DNA of 5,011 nt from the NCBI GenBank assembly GCA_004376695.1, contig SOJB01000125.1, positions 1 to 5,011 on the forward strand, given 5' to 3'. Each line of letters begins with the position of its first letter. The stretch's first letter is position 1. This document shows positions 1 to 5,011 of the stretch, in pieces. The position numbers were made by a program, and so were the translations under genes. The DNA is from Dehalococcoidia bacterium (GTDB lineage: Bacteria; Chloroflexota; Dehalococcoidia; GIF9; AB-539-J10). The notes under the pieces were generated by a model. It was given only the letters and a program-made list of their open reading frames with translations. It was not told the origin of the DNA and did no database searches.

Positions 1-278
1 ACGAGGTCAGCAAGCCCAGCCAGTTCCTGACGATTTCTCTGGGCATAGCAGCCAGTAGCAATAATCAAGGCTTGGGGATTTCTTCGCCTCGCCAGCCTGA
101 GCCAGTGACGCGACTTACGGTCGGCTATATGGGTGACCGTGCAGGTATTGGCAACGCAAATATCTGCCCCGTCATCAGGTGAAACAAGTTGAAAGCCGGC
201 CATTCTGAAACGGTTGGCCAGGGATTCTGTCTCGGCCTGATTGAGCTTGCACCCTAATGTGTAGAAAGCCACCCTCAT
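1..278 (-). CDS. mtaB: tRNA threonylcarbamoyladenosine methylthiotransferase, N-terminal part (runs off left edge)
   Basis: Radical-SAM methylthiotransferase that adds a methylthio group to t6A37 of tRNAs decoding ANN codons, a cytosolic iron-sulfur enzyme. Only the first 92 residues are in the window, all within the N-terminal UPF0004 (MTTase) domain. The three cysteines that bind the auxiliary 4Fe-4S cluster are visible: C10 in TLGCKLNQAETE, C46 in NTCTVT and C77 in TGCYAQ. The LGCKLNQAE block points to MtaB rather than MiaB (usually TxGCQMN) or RimO (LGCxKN). The radical-SAM CxxxCxxC motif and TRAM domain would lie beyond position 1. The ATG at 278 is chosen because an in-frame TAA lies only three codons upstream (288-290). 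No Shine-Dalgarno sequence precedes it, and a strong promoter sits so close that the mRNA may be leaderless. Divergent from recJ. Family call is firm; MtaB versus another MTTase subgroup is likely but not certain. Confidence 0.9.
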   Translation of the reverse strand, partial: MRVAFYTLGCKLNQAETESLANRFRMAGFQLVSPDDGADICVANTCTVTHIADRKSRHWLRLARRRNPQALIIATGCYAQRNRQELAGLADL

Positions 279-286
279 TGCTATGA

Positions 287-316
287 ATTATATTTACTGC
301 CCGGCCGAACGGTCAA
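287..316 (-). promoter_or_regulatory. sigma70-type promoter for mtaB
   Basis: On the minus strand a -35 box TTGACC (311-316) is followed by an 18-nt spacer and a perfect -10 box TATAAT (287-292). The expected transcription start, about 6 to 9 nt further on, falls at roughly 278-281, that is at or just before the mtaB ATG at 278. This would leave essentially no 5' UTR, consistent with the absence of a ribosome binding site. Seen directly: both boxes and their spacing. Inferred: activity and start point. Confidence 0.7.
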
Positions 317-360
317 ATCATCACCTGGTTTACGGTTCTTGTGACTAGGCAGCCTCACCT

Positions 361-406
361 GTTATTGCCAGGAGCCCCGATGGACCGGGGCGACGTGGGA
401 ATCTCG
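361..406. repeat. degenerate palindromic intergenic repeat
   Basis: A perfect 6-bp stem GCCCCG (374-379) / CGGGGC (386-391) with a 6-nt loop is framed by ATTGCCAGGAG on the left (364-374) and CGACGTGGGAATCTC on the right (391-405). The arrangement matches a small palindromic element I know from many environmental bacterial genomes, of the general form ATTGCgAGGAG - variable hairpin - CGACGnnGCAATCTC. Here the outer arms are imperfect (ATTGCC against GGGAAT, where GGCAAT would pair), so it looks like a decayed copy. It lies between the two divergent promoters. Family membership is from memory and needs a genome-wide comparison. Confidence 0.5.
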
Positions 407-444
407 AGAAAAGGAGTGTACGACGCTTCGCTGGCAAGGGCATT

Positions 445-471
445 TTGCTGGACATCATTCTGTGATATAGT
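445..471 (+). promoter_or_regulatory. probable extended -10 promoter for recJ
   Basis: TGATATAGT (463-471) is an extended -10 element (TGn followed by TATAGT, five of six matches to TATAAT). A partial -35, TTGCTG, lies at 445-450 with a short 15-nt spacer, which is acceptable for extended -10 promoters. The predicted start near 477-479 gives a leader of about 33 nt to the TTG at 511. A second weaker arrangement, TTGACG (471-476) with TAGGTT (494-499) at 17 nt, is less convincing. Confidence 0.4.
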
Positions 472-510
472 TGACGATTCCGATCAAGGACATTAGGTTT
501 AGGTGCATAG

Positions 511-2187
511 TTGAATCAACGAGCTCGATGGAGGATCCTGCCTTCGGCGCCGGATGAATACGTGAAGGGCTCCGCGTTGCCTCATCTGATGGCTCAACTC
601 CTCTACAATCGGGGTGTTGGGCTGGAGGAGATTGAGCCTTTCCTGGCTGCTGACCACAGACTGGAAGGTAATCCCTTCCTGCTCCCGGATATATCACAGG
701 CTGTGAGCAGAGTCTATGAGGCTGTGCTTTCACGGGAAAAAGTCGCCATCTACGGTGACTTCGACGTTGATGGTGTCACAGCTGTAGTCATTCTTGCCGA
801 GGGACTGTCGAGGCTTGGTGTCGATGCAGTTATCTACATTCCTGACCGCTTCAGCGAAGGCCATGGATTGAATATGGCAGCTATAGAGAAGCTCCATGAA
901 CAGGGGGCAGATCTGGTCATCACTGTAGATTGCGGCATAACTGATCTCAGAGAGGTGAAGCGGGCTCAAGAACTGGGGATGGATATGATTATCACCGACC
1001 ACCATGTCCCTTTACAGAGCCTGCCCCGAGCCACAGCTGTAGTTGACCCGAAGAGAAGGGACTCCGTGTATCCCTATCCTGATTTGGCAGGGGCCGGCGT
1101 TGCCTTTAAGTTTCTGCAGGCCGTTTTTCACAAAGATAGCAGAGAGAAATGGCTCGCCGGATTACTGGACTTGGTGGCTTTGGCCACTGTTACCGATCTG
1201 TCTCCCATGATTGGCGAGAACCGTTATCTTGTGAAGGAAGGGCTGAGAGAGCTTAACCGCAGCTCCCGCCTGGGAATTCAGGAGATGCTGAGAATAGCCG
1301 GGCTGAAGGATGGCGAACTTGATAGTGAAGATATCTCCTGGATACTGGGTCCTCGCCTCAACGCCGCCGGCAGGATGAACAATGCCTCCACCAGCTACCG
1401 GCTACTGGTCACCCGGTCGCCGGAGGAAGCTCGTCTCCTGGCTCTGGAACTGGAGGACAGGAACGCGGAGCGGCAGAAACTGAGCAGCGAGGTATTGGGC
1501 CACGCGAGGGAAAAACTGGTCGCCAAGCTGCACCTTCCGTTGCTTATGGAGGGGGACGAAAGCTACTCCATCGGCGTCATCGGGCCTGTTGCTGGCAGAC
1601 TGGTGGATGAGTTCTACAGGCCCGTCATTATCGTCAACTTGGATACGGAGCTATGTAAAGGTAGCTGCCGCAGTATAGCCGAGTTCGACATCGTGTCGGC
1701 TTTAGAAAACTGCCGTGACCTGCTTACTAGCTTTGGTGGTCATGCTCGGGCCGCCGGCTTCACCGTGCCTCGTCAGAACCTGGCGCAACTGGAGGAGAGG
1801 CTTGTGGGCCTGGCTACGGATCGACTGGGTCATCTCGACCTTCGCCGCGAACTGGCAGTAGATGCTGAGCTTCCCTTATCTGCACTTGCGGGAGAGACCT
1901 TCAACGCTATGCAGAAGCTGAGCCCTTTTGGTCGGGGCAACCCGCAGCCGACCTTTCTCACCCGGCGTGTCGAGGTCATCGAGTGCCGCAACTTCGGCAA
2001 GCAGGGCGCCTGGCTGAGGCTGAAACTCAAGCAAGGCAAGGTAACGTGGCGAGCCGTAGACTTCGCGTCGCAGAGAAAAGCGAGCGAGGTTCCGCCTTAC
2101 ATAGATATCGTCTACAACCTGGAGAAGAGCCGGTGGAACGGGGAAGAGGTGTTGGGTCTTAACCTTCGTGACCTTGCTCCAAGCTAG
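511..2187 (+). CDS. recJ: single-stranded-DNA-specific exonuclease RecJ
   Basis: Cytosolic 5'-3' single-strand DNA exonuclease of recombinational, mismatch and base-excision repair; DHH phosphoesterase superfamily, normally manganese dependent. At 558 residues it is close to the usual bacterial length. DHH-domain motifs run in order: YGDFDVDGVTA at 81-91 (metal-binding aspartates 83, 85 and 87), TVDCGI at 138-143 (D140), ITDHH at 161-165, VVDPK at 177-181, and D229 in ATVTDLSPM. A GPRLNAAGRMNNA block sits at 281-293. The DHHA1 part follows: SIGVIGPVAGRLVDEF at 353-368, GSCRSI at 384-389 and FGGHARAAG at 408-416. Residues from about 440 form the RecJ OB-fold, with SPFGRGNPQP at 471-480. All catalytic residues are present, so it is probably active. 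The TTG at 511 is chosen because the typical RWRILP start of RecJ follows at once, AGGTG at 501-505 gives a weak ribosome binding site 5 nt away, and no better start lies upstream. It converges on lgt and diverges from mtaB. Confidence 0.97.
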   Translation: MNQRARWRILPSAPDEYVKGSALPHLMAQLLYNRGVGLEEIEPFLAADHRLEGNPFLLPDISQAVSRVYEAVLSREKVAIYGDFDVDGVTAVVILAEGLSRLGVDAVIYIPDRFSEGHGLNMAAIEKLHEQGADLVITVDCGITDLREVKRAQELGMDMIITDHHVPLQSLPRATAVVDPKRRDSVYPYPDLAGAGVAFKFLQAVFHKDSREKWLAGLLDLVALATVTDLSPMIGENRYLVKEGLRELNRSSRLGIQEMLRIAGLKDGELDSEDISWILGPRLNAAGRMNNASTSYRLLVTRSPEEARLLALELEDRNAERQKLSSEVLGHAREKLVAKLHLPLLMEGDESYSIGVIGPVAGRLVDEFYRPVIIVNLDTELCKGSCRSIAEFDIVSALENCRDLLTSFGGHARAAGFTVPRQNLAQLEERLVGLATDRLGHLDLRRELAVDAELPLSALAGETFNAMQKLSPFGRGNPQPTFLTRRVEVIECRNFGKQGAWLRLKLKQGKVTWRAVDFASQRKASEVPPYIDIVYNLEKSRWNGEEVLGLNLRDLAPS

Positions 2188-2206
2188 ACATATCAGTAGA
2201 CTCAGT

Positions 2207-2224
2207 GCCTGACTCTTATCGGGC
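2207..2224. other. weak hairpin in convergent recJ/lgt gap
   Basis: GCCTGA (2207-2212) and TCGGGC (2219-2224) can pair as six base pairs including one G-U, with a 6-nt loop, 20 bp after the recJ stop. No T-run follows on either strand, so it is not a standard intrinsic terminator. The remainder of the 110-bp gap (2188-2297) shows only weak, long-looped pairings such as GCCT 2251-2254 with AGGC 2268-2271. Confidence 0.2.
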
Positions 2225-2297
2225 AGCCAGCCATAGCGAGCTGTGGAAGAGCCTGCATTATTCGTTTAGGCAATGCCCTTAGCAGTTGCAGAGGGTC

Positions 2298-3116
2298 TCA
2301 GATGTTCTCCGCCTCCGGGTCAGGTTGAGAGGAAGGCTCAGACCTGCGCAGTATGACAATGAGCCAGGGCAAGAATACCGCGAGTATAGCTAGATTCATG
2401 ACCTGTGCCTGTTGAAGCCCGGGGACAACTAATCCGCCGTGGCGGAGGAACCTTATGCCGAAATCCCCGACGGCATAGAGGCAGAAATAGAAGAACAGAA
2501 GAGAGCCCGGCGGTCTGAATCGTCGCCGAAATCGCCACACAATGGCGAATGTTACCAGATTCCATAAGATGTGATAGATTTGGGTGGGGTAGAGCGGCAC
2601 TCCCCAGTACTCGGCAGGAATGCTGGCACGGGGAGTGTATATCACAGCCCAGGGGAAAGACTGAAACGGGCTTGGCTTGCCAAAACAGCAGCCGTTCAAA
2701 GTGCAACCTATCCTGCCTATGGCTAGGCCTAAAGGTGTCCCGACGGCAACGGCATCGCCTATACGGAGCAACGTGGAGAAGCGTATTCTGATTACCGCCA
2801 TATAGATCAACGCTGCCGCAATGACGCCAGCAACCATCCCGTTCTGGGCAAGGCCGGCGAAGCCGAGTATGCTTCGAGGGTTCGCCATAAAATGGTGCCA
2901 GTCACCGATTATGTAAGTGAGCCGACCTCCTATGAAGCCACCAACGATACACCAGAGGAAAAGGCTGTAGAGATCGCGCGTGATGCCCAGTCTTCTCGCT
3001 TCCCTGGGGACGATGACTATCATCAAGATGACCGCTGCAGCCATCGTGATGCCGTACCACCTCATTGTCAGGGAGCCAATGGTGAAAGCAATGGGGTCTA
3101 TGCTGATAGTGAGCAT
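2298..3116 (-). CDS. lgt: prolipoprotein diacylglyceryl transferase
   Basis: Inner-membrane enzyme that moves diacylglyceryl from phosphatidylglycerol to the lipobox cysteine of prolipoproteins, the first step of lipoprotein maturation. The 272 residues fit the family and about seven hydrophobic segments are visible (roughly 22-37, 50-70, 87-109, 120-137, 181-196, 204-217, 237-256). Landmarks: DPIAF at 7-11, RWYGI at 19-23 (Y21 equals E. coli Y26), the Lgt signature GRIGCTLNGCCFGKPS at 134-149 (R135 equals E. coli R143), and PLYPTQIYH at 174-182. By-eye alignment shows oddities: E. coli H103 is N92 here (AQNGMVAG), and the FRxxxEFxR block near E. coli R239/E243 reads GDFGIRFLR (D218, R222). 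GRxGCxxxGCC-type Lgts vary at some of these sites, so loss of activity is not implied. The ATG at 3116 has AGGAG at 3126-3130, 9 nt upstream. It begins 18 bp after ftsY ends, so the two are probably co-transcribed. The C-terminal tail (258-272) is polar, cytoplasmic or disordered. Confidence 0.93.
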   Translation of the reverse strand: MLTISIDPIAFTIGSLTMRWYGITMAAAVILMIVIVPREARRLGITRDLYSLFLWCIVGGFIGGRLTYIIGDWHHFMANPRSILGFAGLAQNGMVAGVIAAALIYMAVIRIRFSTLLRIGDAVAVGTPLGLAIGRIGCTLNGCCFGKPSPFQSFPWAVIYTPRASIPAEYWGVPLYPTQIYHILWNLVTFAIVWRFRRRFRPPGSLLFFYFCLYAVGDFGIRFLRHGGLVVPGLQQAQVMNLAILAVFLPWLIVILRRSEPSSQPDPEAENI

Positions 3117-3125
3117 ATGTCTTCT

Positions 3126-3130
3126 CTCCT
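3126..3130 (-). promoter_or_regulatory. ribosome binding site of lgt
   Basis: AGGAG on the minus strand, 9 nt before the lgt ATG at 3116. It lies inside the 18-bp gap after the ftsY stop (3135-3137), which favours translation of lgt from the ftsY transcript. Confidence 0.75.
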
Positions 3131-3134
3131 CGGT

Positions 3135-4091
3135 TCAGGAAAAAATAGCATTAACGAAAGCTTGAGCATCAAAAGGAGCCATATCCTGCAGTTTCTCACC
3201 AGTGCCAATATAGTGAATCGGTATGTTCAACTCGTGGCAGATGGCGAATATTATACCACCTCTGGCTGTGCCGTCCAGCTTGGCCAGGAAAATACCGGTA
3301 ACGCCCACGGCTTCGGCGAAATGTTTGGCCTGGGCCAGGCCGTTTTGCCCCGTGGTAGCATCCATTACAAGCAAGACTTGATGAGGAGCAGAAGGATCAT
3401 GCTTGGCTACCACTCTCTTTATCTTCTTGAGCTCTTCCATCAGATTGAACCTGGTATGAAGGCGACCGGCGGTATCGATGATCACCACCTGGGCATGGCG
3501 GTTATGCCCCGCCTGAACGGCATCATAGGCAACTGCTCCGGGGTCGCCACCGGACTGGTGGGCGATGACTTCAGCGCCTGCCTTCTCTCCCCAGTGCTTG
3601 AGTTGGTCAATAGCTGCGGCTCTGAAAGTATCCCCTGCCGCCAGGATAACTCGCTTATGCTGCGAGGTGAAACTGTAGGCCAGCTTGGCAATGCTGGTGG
3701 TCTTGCCTGAGCCATTCACGCCGACCACAAGGATGACCTGAGGAGATTTCTCTCCTTCCCGCAGCCCACCCTGAGTGCCGGGGAATTCCTCGTCGGATCT
3801 GCCCTGCCTATTATGACCTCCTTCCGTTAGGAGACTTATCATCTCTGTTTTCAAAGCTTCCCGTACCTGAGGGGCCTCTGAAAGCCTGTCAGTCTTCACC
3901 CGCTGCTTGACTTGACTCAGGAGTTTGCTTGTAGTATCTACACCAACATCAGCCGAGACAAGCAATTCCTCCAATTCCTCCCAGACCTCATCCTCGAAGG
4001 AACCCCGGTTGAAGATGTTAGCTATCTTACCGAACCACGTTTCCTTGCTTCTCTGCACTCCCAGTTCAGTCTTTCTCAACAAATCGAACAA
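3135..4091 (-). CDS. ftsY: signal recognition particle receptor FtsY
   Basis: SRP-family GTPase that docks SRP-ribosome complexes at the membrane translocon. From the TTG at 4091 it has 318 residues: an amphipathic start (MFDLLRKTELGVQRSKETWFG), the N helical domain to about 88, then the G domain. GTPase motifs: G1 GVNGSGKTT 124-132, the DTFRAAA insertion-box motif 154-160, G3 DTAGR 206-210, G4 AKLDGTARGG 270-279 (usually TKLD), and the GTGEKLQDMAPFD closing block 296-308. There is no long acidic A domain, as in many non-proteobacterial FtsYs. A polar, glycine-rich stretch at 91-115 between N and G domains is longer than usual. Start choice: the ATG at 4130 would add 13 atypical residues, overlaps a predicted -10 box and has no ribosome binding site; the TTG at 4091 has GGAGG (4096-4100) 4 nt upstream and gives the standard FtsY beginning. 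First gene of an ftsY-lgt unit. Confidence 0.95.
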   Translation of the reverse strand: MFDLLRKTELGVQRSKETWFGKIANIFNRGSFEDEVWEELEELLVSADVGVDTTSKLLSQVKQRVKTDRLSEAPQVREALKTEMISLLTEGGHNRQGRSDEEFPGTQGGLREGEKSPQVILVVGVNGSGKTTSIAKLAYSFTSQHKRVILAAGDTFRAAAIDQLKHWGEKAGAEVIAHQSGGDPGAVAYDAVQAGHNRHAQVVIIDTAGRLHTRFNLMEELKKIKRVVAKHDPSAPHQVLLVMDATTGQNGLAQAKHFAEAVGVTGIFLAKLDGTARGGIIFAICHELNIPIHYIGTGEKLQDMAPFDAQAFVNAIFS

Positions 4092-4095
4092 GCTG

Positions 4096-4100
4096 CCTCC
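4096..4100 (-). promoter_or_regulatory. ribosome binding site that decides the ftsY start
   Basis: GGAGG on the minus strand, 4 nt before the TTG codon at 4089-4091. The spacing is short but usable, and no comparable site precedes the in-frame ATG at 4130. Confidence 0.6.
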
Positions 4101-4120
4101 GCAATCATGGGCACCCGTAC

Positions 4121-4129
4121 ATAATAGCA
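4121..4129 (-). promoter_or_regulatory. probable extended -10 promoter element of ftsY
   Basis: TGCTATTAT on the minus strand is an extended -10 (TGn plus TATTAT, five of six matches to TATAAT). Transcription would begin near 4114, leaving a leader of about 23 nt before the TTG at 4091. No good -35 box is seen (TTCCGA is the nearest, at a 20-nt spacing). The alternative ATG at 4128-4130 overlaps this element and would not be in the transcript. Confidence 0.4.
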
Positions 4130-4234
4130 TAAGTCTGGACGGCTTTTCGGAATGCGGCCGCGTAACCTCGGCATCTCTGATTTGTCACCCCGATCCTGAA
4201 TAACGTGAAGGAGAATGTTCTTTGCCCGGGGTAA

Positions 4235-4292
4235 GGCGGAGATGCACTCCGCCACTGCTTCGACTTACTCCTCTAATGTGGCAGTGGCGGGG
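4235..4292. other. two competing hairpins sharing one arm
   Basis: CTCCGCC (4247-4253) can pair perfectly with GGCGGAG (4235-4241) across a 5-nt loop. Alternatively, the longer CTCCGCCACTGC (4247-4258) can pair with GCAGTGGCGGGG (4281-4292), 12 pairs including one T-G wobble, across a 22-nt loop. The two structures exclude each other, as in attenuators, but no T-run or start codon is placed to make this a recognisable switch. The pairing is seen in the sequence; any function is unknown. The flanking stretch 4131-4234 shows nothing I can identify. Confidence 0.55.
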
Positions 4293-4340
4293 CGTAGAGA
4301 GAAGAAATAGAGTTGGCCCCATCTTAGCAGGGGCAACGCA

Positions 4341-4367
4341 TAGGGGCGGGGACAAGCCCCGCCCCTA
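4341..4367. repeat. GC-rich perfect palindrome, probable dispersed repeat or terminator hairpin
   Basis: Arms TAGGGGCGGGG (4341-4351) and CCCCGCCCCTA (4357-4367) are perfect inverted copies of 11 bp with a 5-nt loop; after one mismatch (4340/4368), two more pairs form (4338-4339 with 4369-4370). It begins 38 bp past the stop of the minus-strand repeat-protein gene and could fold at the end of that transcript, but no U-run follows. Closely similar TAGGGGCGGG...CCCGCCCCTA elements are, from general knowledge, dispersed in intergenic regions of many environmental genomes, so a mobile-repeat origin is as likely as a terminator role. Confidence 0.65.
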
Positions 4368-4405
4368 CGCTCACCAGCAGTGCTGGAGATGGTGAGCTCT
4401 TATAT

Positions 4406-5011
4406 TCAGTCTGCAAGCTCCCAATACACCTTCACGGACGGCACGCCGAGGAAATCAAACATCATATCCTGATATACAAAAATCTCCTGCGGACCGAACT
4501 GATTGTGAATTGATAGTTCCGTGCCGAAGGCCCCGCCGTCTATGACGTAGAATACCAGATGGTCATCAGGGTTCTTGATATCCGTTACGGCAGTGGCGTG
4601 TGTCTTCTTGACGGGGTTGGCGAAGTAGGCGGGCCAGTACGCCATGACCCCTTGGTTGGTGAACTGGTCCTCGAGCCCCAGCTCCACGTCCACGGGCAAA
4701 ATGTAATCGATGACCTCGTAGACCAGGAAGTGGTCGAGGTCCATCGGCGGGTCGTGGGGCCCCTTCTTGGTTGGGACAGCTAAGTAGTTCGGACCGGTCA
4801 CCCACAGGTCCTGGCTCCCAAACTGGTTGTCGACCTGCACATACCACACCTGAAGCGGTGCTTCGTGGAATATCTCGTAGAACGTGAGGTGGTTGTCCGG
4901 GTCCGAGATCGGCGTCCACACTTCGCCGTGGTACTTGTGGACAGGGTTAGCAAAGAGGTAGGGCGCCGTCACATGTGCCTCGATAGTGAGGAACTGATCC
5001 TCCAGCAGCAC
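4406..5011 (-). CDS. uncharacterised NQFG/EDQF tandem-repeat protein, C-terminal part (runs off right edge)
   Basis: The 201 visible residues continue upstream beyond the window; the first visible codon, GTG, is probably internal. The sequence is built of alternating modules. Module A has EDQF, then FANPV.K, then DHL.FY.I (EDQF at visible residues 4-7 and 114-117; FANPV at 20-24 and 130-134; HLTFY/HLVFY at 41-45 and 151-155). Module B has NQFG.Q, then VP..K, then DHFLVYEVI in the first copy (NQFG at 62-65 and 170-173; VPTKK 79-83, VPSVK 190-194). The A+B unit therefore recurs at about 108-110 residues and the modules at about 54. The protein is rich in aromatics and acidic residues, with no cysteine and no catalytic motif I recognise. 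It resembles a beta-rich repeat found in uncharacterised, often secreted proteins of environmental bacteria (I believe catalogued as DUF7450, unverified). Last module B ends the protein shortly after VPSVK. Function unknown; signal peptide, if any, is outside the window. Confidence 0.8.
   Translation of the reverse strand: MLLEDQFLTIEAHVTAPYLFANPVHKYHGEVWTPISDPDNHLTFYEIFHEAPLQVWYVQVDNQFGSQDLWVTGPNYLAVPTKKGPHDPPMDLDHFLVYEVIDYILPVDVELGLEDQFTNQGVMAYWPAYFANPVKKTHATAVTDIKNPDDHLVFYVIDGGAFGTELSIHNQFGPQEIFVYQDMMFDFLGVPSVKVYWELAD

Noticed and set aside
455..1005. Two minus-strand frames (about 92 and 91 codons) over the 5' part of recJ
   Set aside because: They are antisense to the conserved DHH-domain coding region and have no family features.
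2188..2297. A bidirectional intrinsic terminator between convergent recJ and lgt
   Set aside because: Only a six-pair stem with a G-U pair and a few long-looped pairings can be drawn, with no T-run on either strand.
2892..3710. A 272-codon open frame on the plus strand spanning the lgt/ftsY junction
   Set aside because: It lies antisense to two well-supported conserved genes, begins at GTG without a ribosome site, and its translation has no recognisable domain or hydrophobic pattern.
4215..4310. A 31-codon plus-strand frame starting ATG after AAGGAG (4208-4213)
   Set aside because: The ribosome-site-like sequence is only 1 nt from the ATG, too close to work, and most of the frame is made of the arms of the competing hairpins; the peptide resembles nothing known.
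4131..4405. A tRNA, riboswitch or CRISPR repeat in the ftsY upstream region
   Set aside because: No cloverleaf arms, no conserved riboswitch core and no regularly spaced direct repeats were found; the structure there is limited to the palindromes already listed.
4566..4919. Overlapping frames on both strands inside the repeat-protein gene, one of 117 codons on the minus strand
   Set aside because: They are proline-, arginine- and glycine-rich shadows from GC-rich codons; the frame ending at 4406 has clear internal repeats with conserved spacing and is the real one.

Overview
This is a bacterial chromosomal window of moderate GC content. It carries three complete housekeeping genes, one truncated housekeeping gene and one truncated gene of unknown function. 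Its character (short FtsY without a long acidic N-terminal domain, GC-rich Lgt signature of the GRxGCxxxGCC type, RecJ of about 560 residues, interspersed small palindromes, and a C-terminal gene made of NQFG/EDQF repeats) suggests an uncultured Chloroflexota, possibly Dehalococcoidia. That assignment is an inference from general resemblance; there is no rRNA or other marker to prove it.

Layout. Positions 1-278 (minus) hold the N-terminal third or less of a MtaB-type tRNA methylthiotransferase, running off the left edge. Positions 279-510 form a divergent intergenic region with a near-consensus sigma70-type promoter facing mtaB, a degenerate palindromic repeat, and an extended -10 promoter facing recJ. 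Positions 511-2187 (plus) encode a full RecJ single-strand exonuclease starting at TTG. A 110-bp convergent gap follows, with no strong terminator. Lgt (2298-3116) and FtsY (3135-4091) lie on the minus strand as a two-gene unit transcribed ftsY then lgt, 18 bp apart. FtsY probably starts at a TTG at 4091, not at the upstream ATG at 4130. Positions 4092-4405 are non-coding: they hold the ftsY promoter, a set of mutually exclusive hairpins and a long perfect GC-rich palindrome. Positions 4406-5011 (minus) encode the C-terminal 201 residues of a repeat protein of unknown function.

How the genes fit together. FtsY (signal recognition particle receptor) and Lgt (prolipoprotein diacylglyceryl transferase) act in successive steps of membrane and envelope protein biogenesis, so co-transcription makes sense. 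MtaB (tRNA t6A37 methylthiolation) and RecJ (DNA repair and recombination) are unrelated functionally and share only a divergent promoter region.

I do not see a convincing new multi-gene system. The points most worth a second look are the apparently leaderless mtaB transcript, the altered active-site residues of Lgt, the tandem two-module repeat protein, and the competing hairpins and palindrome between ftsY and that protein.
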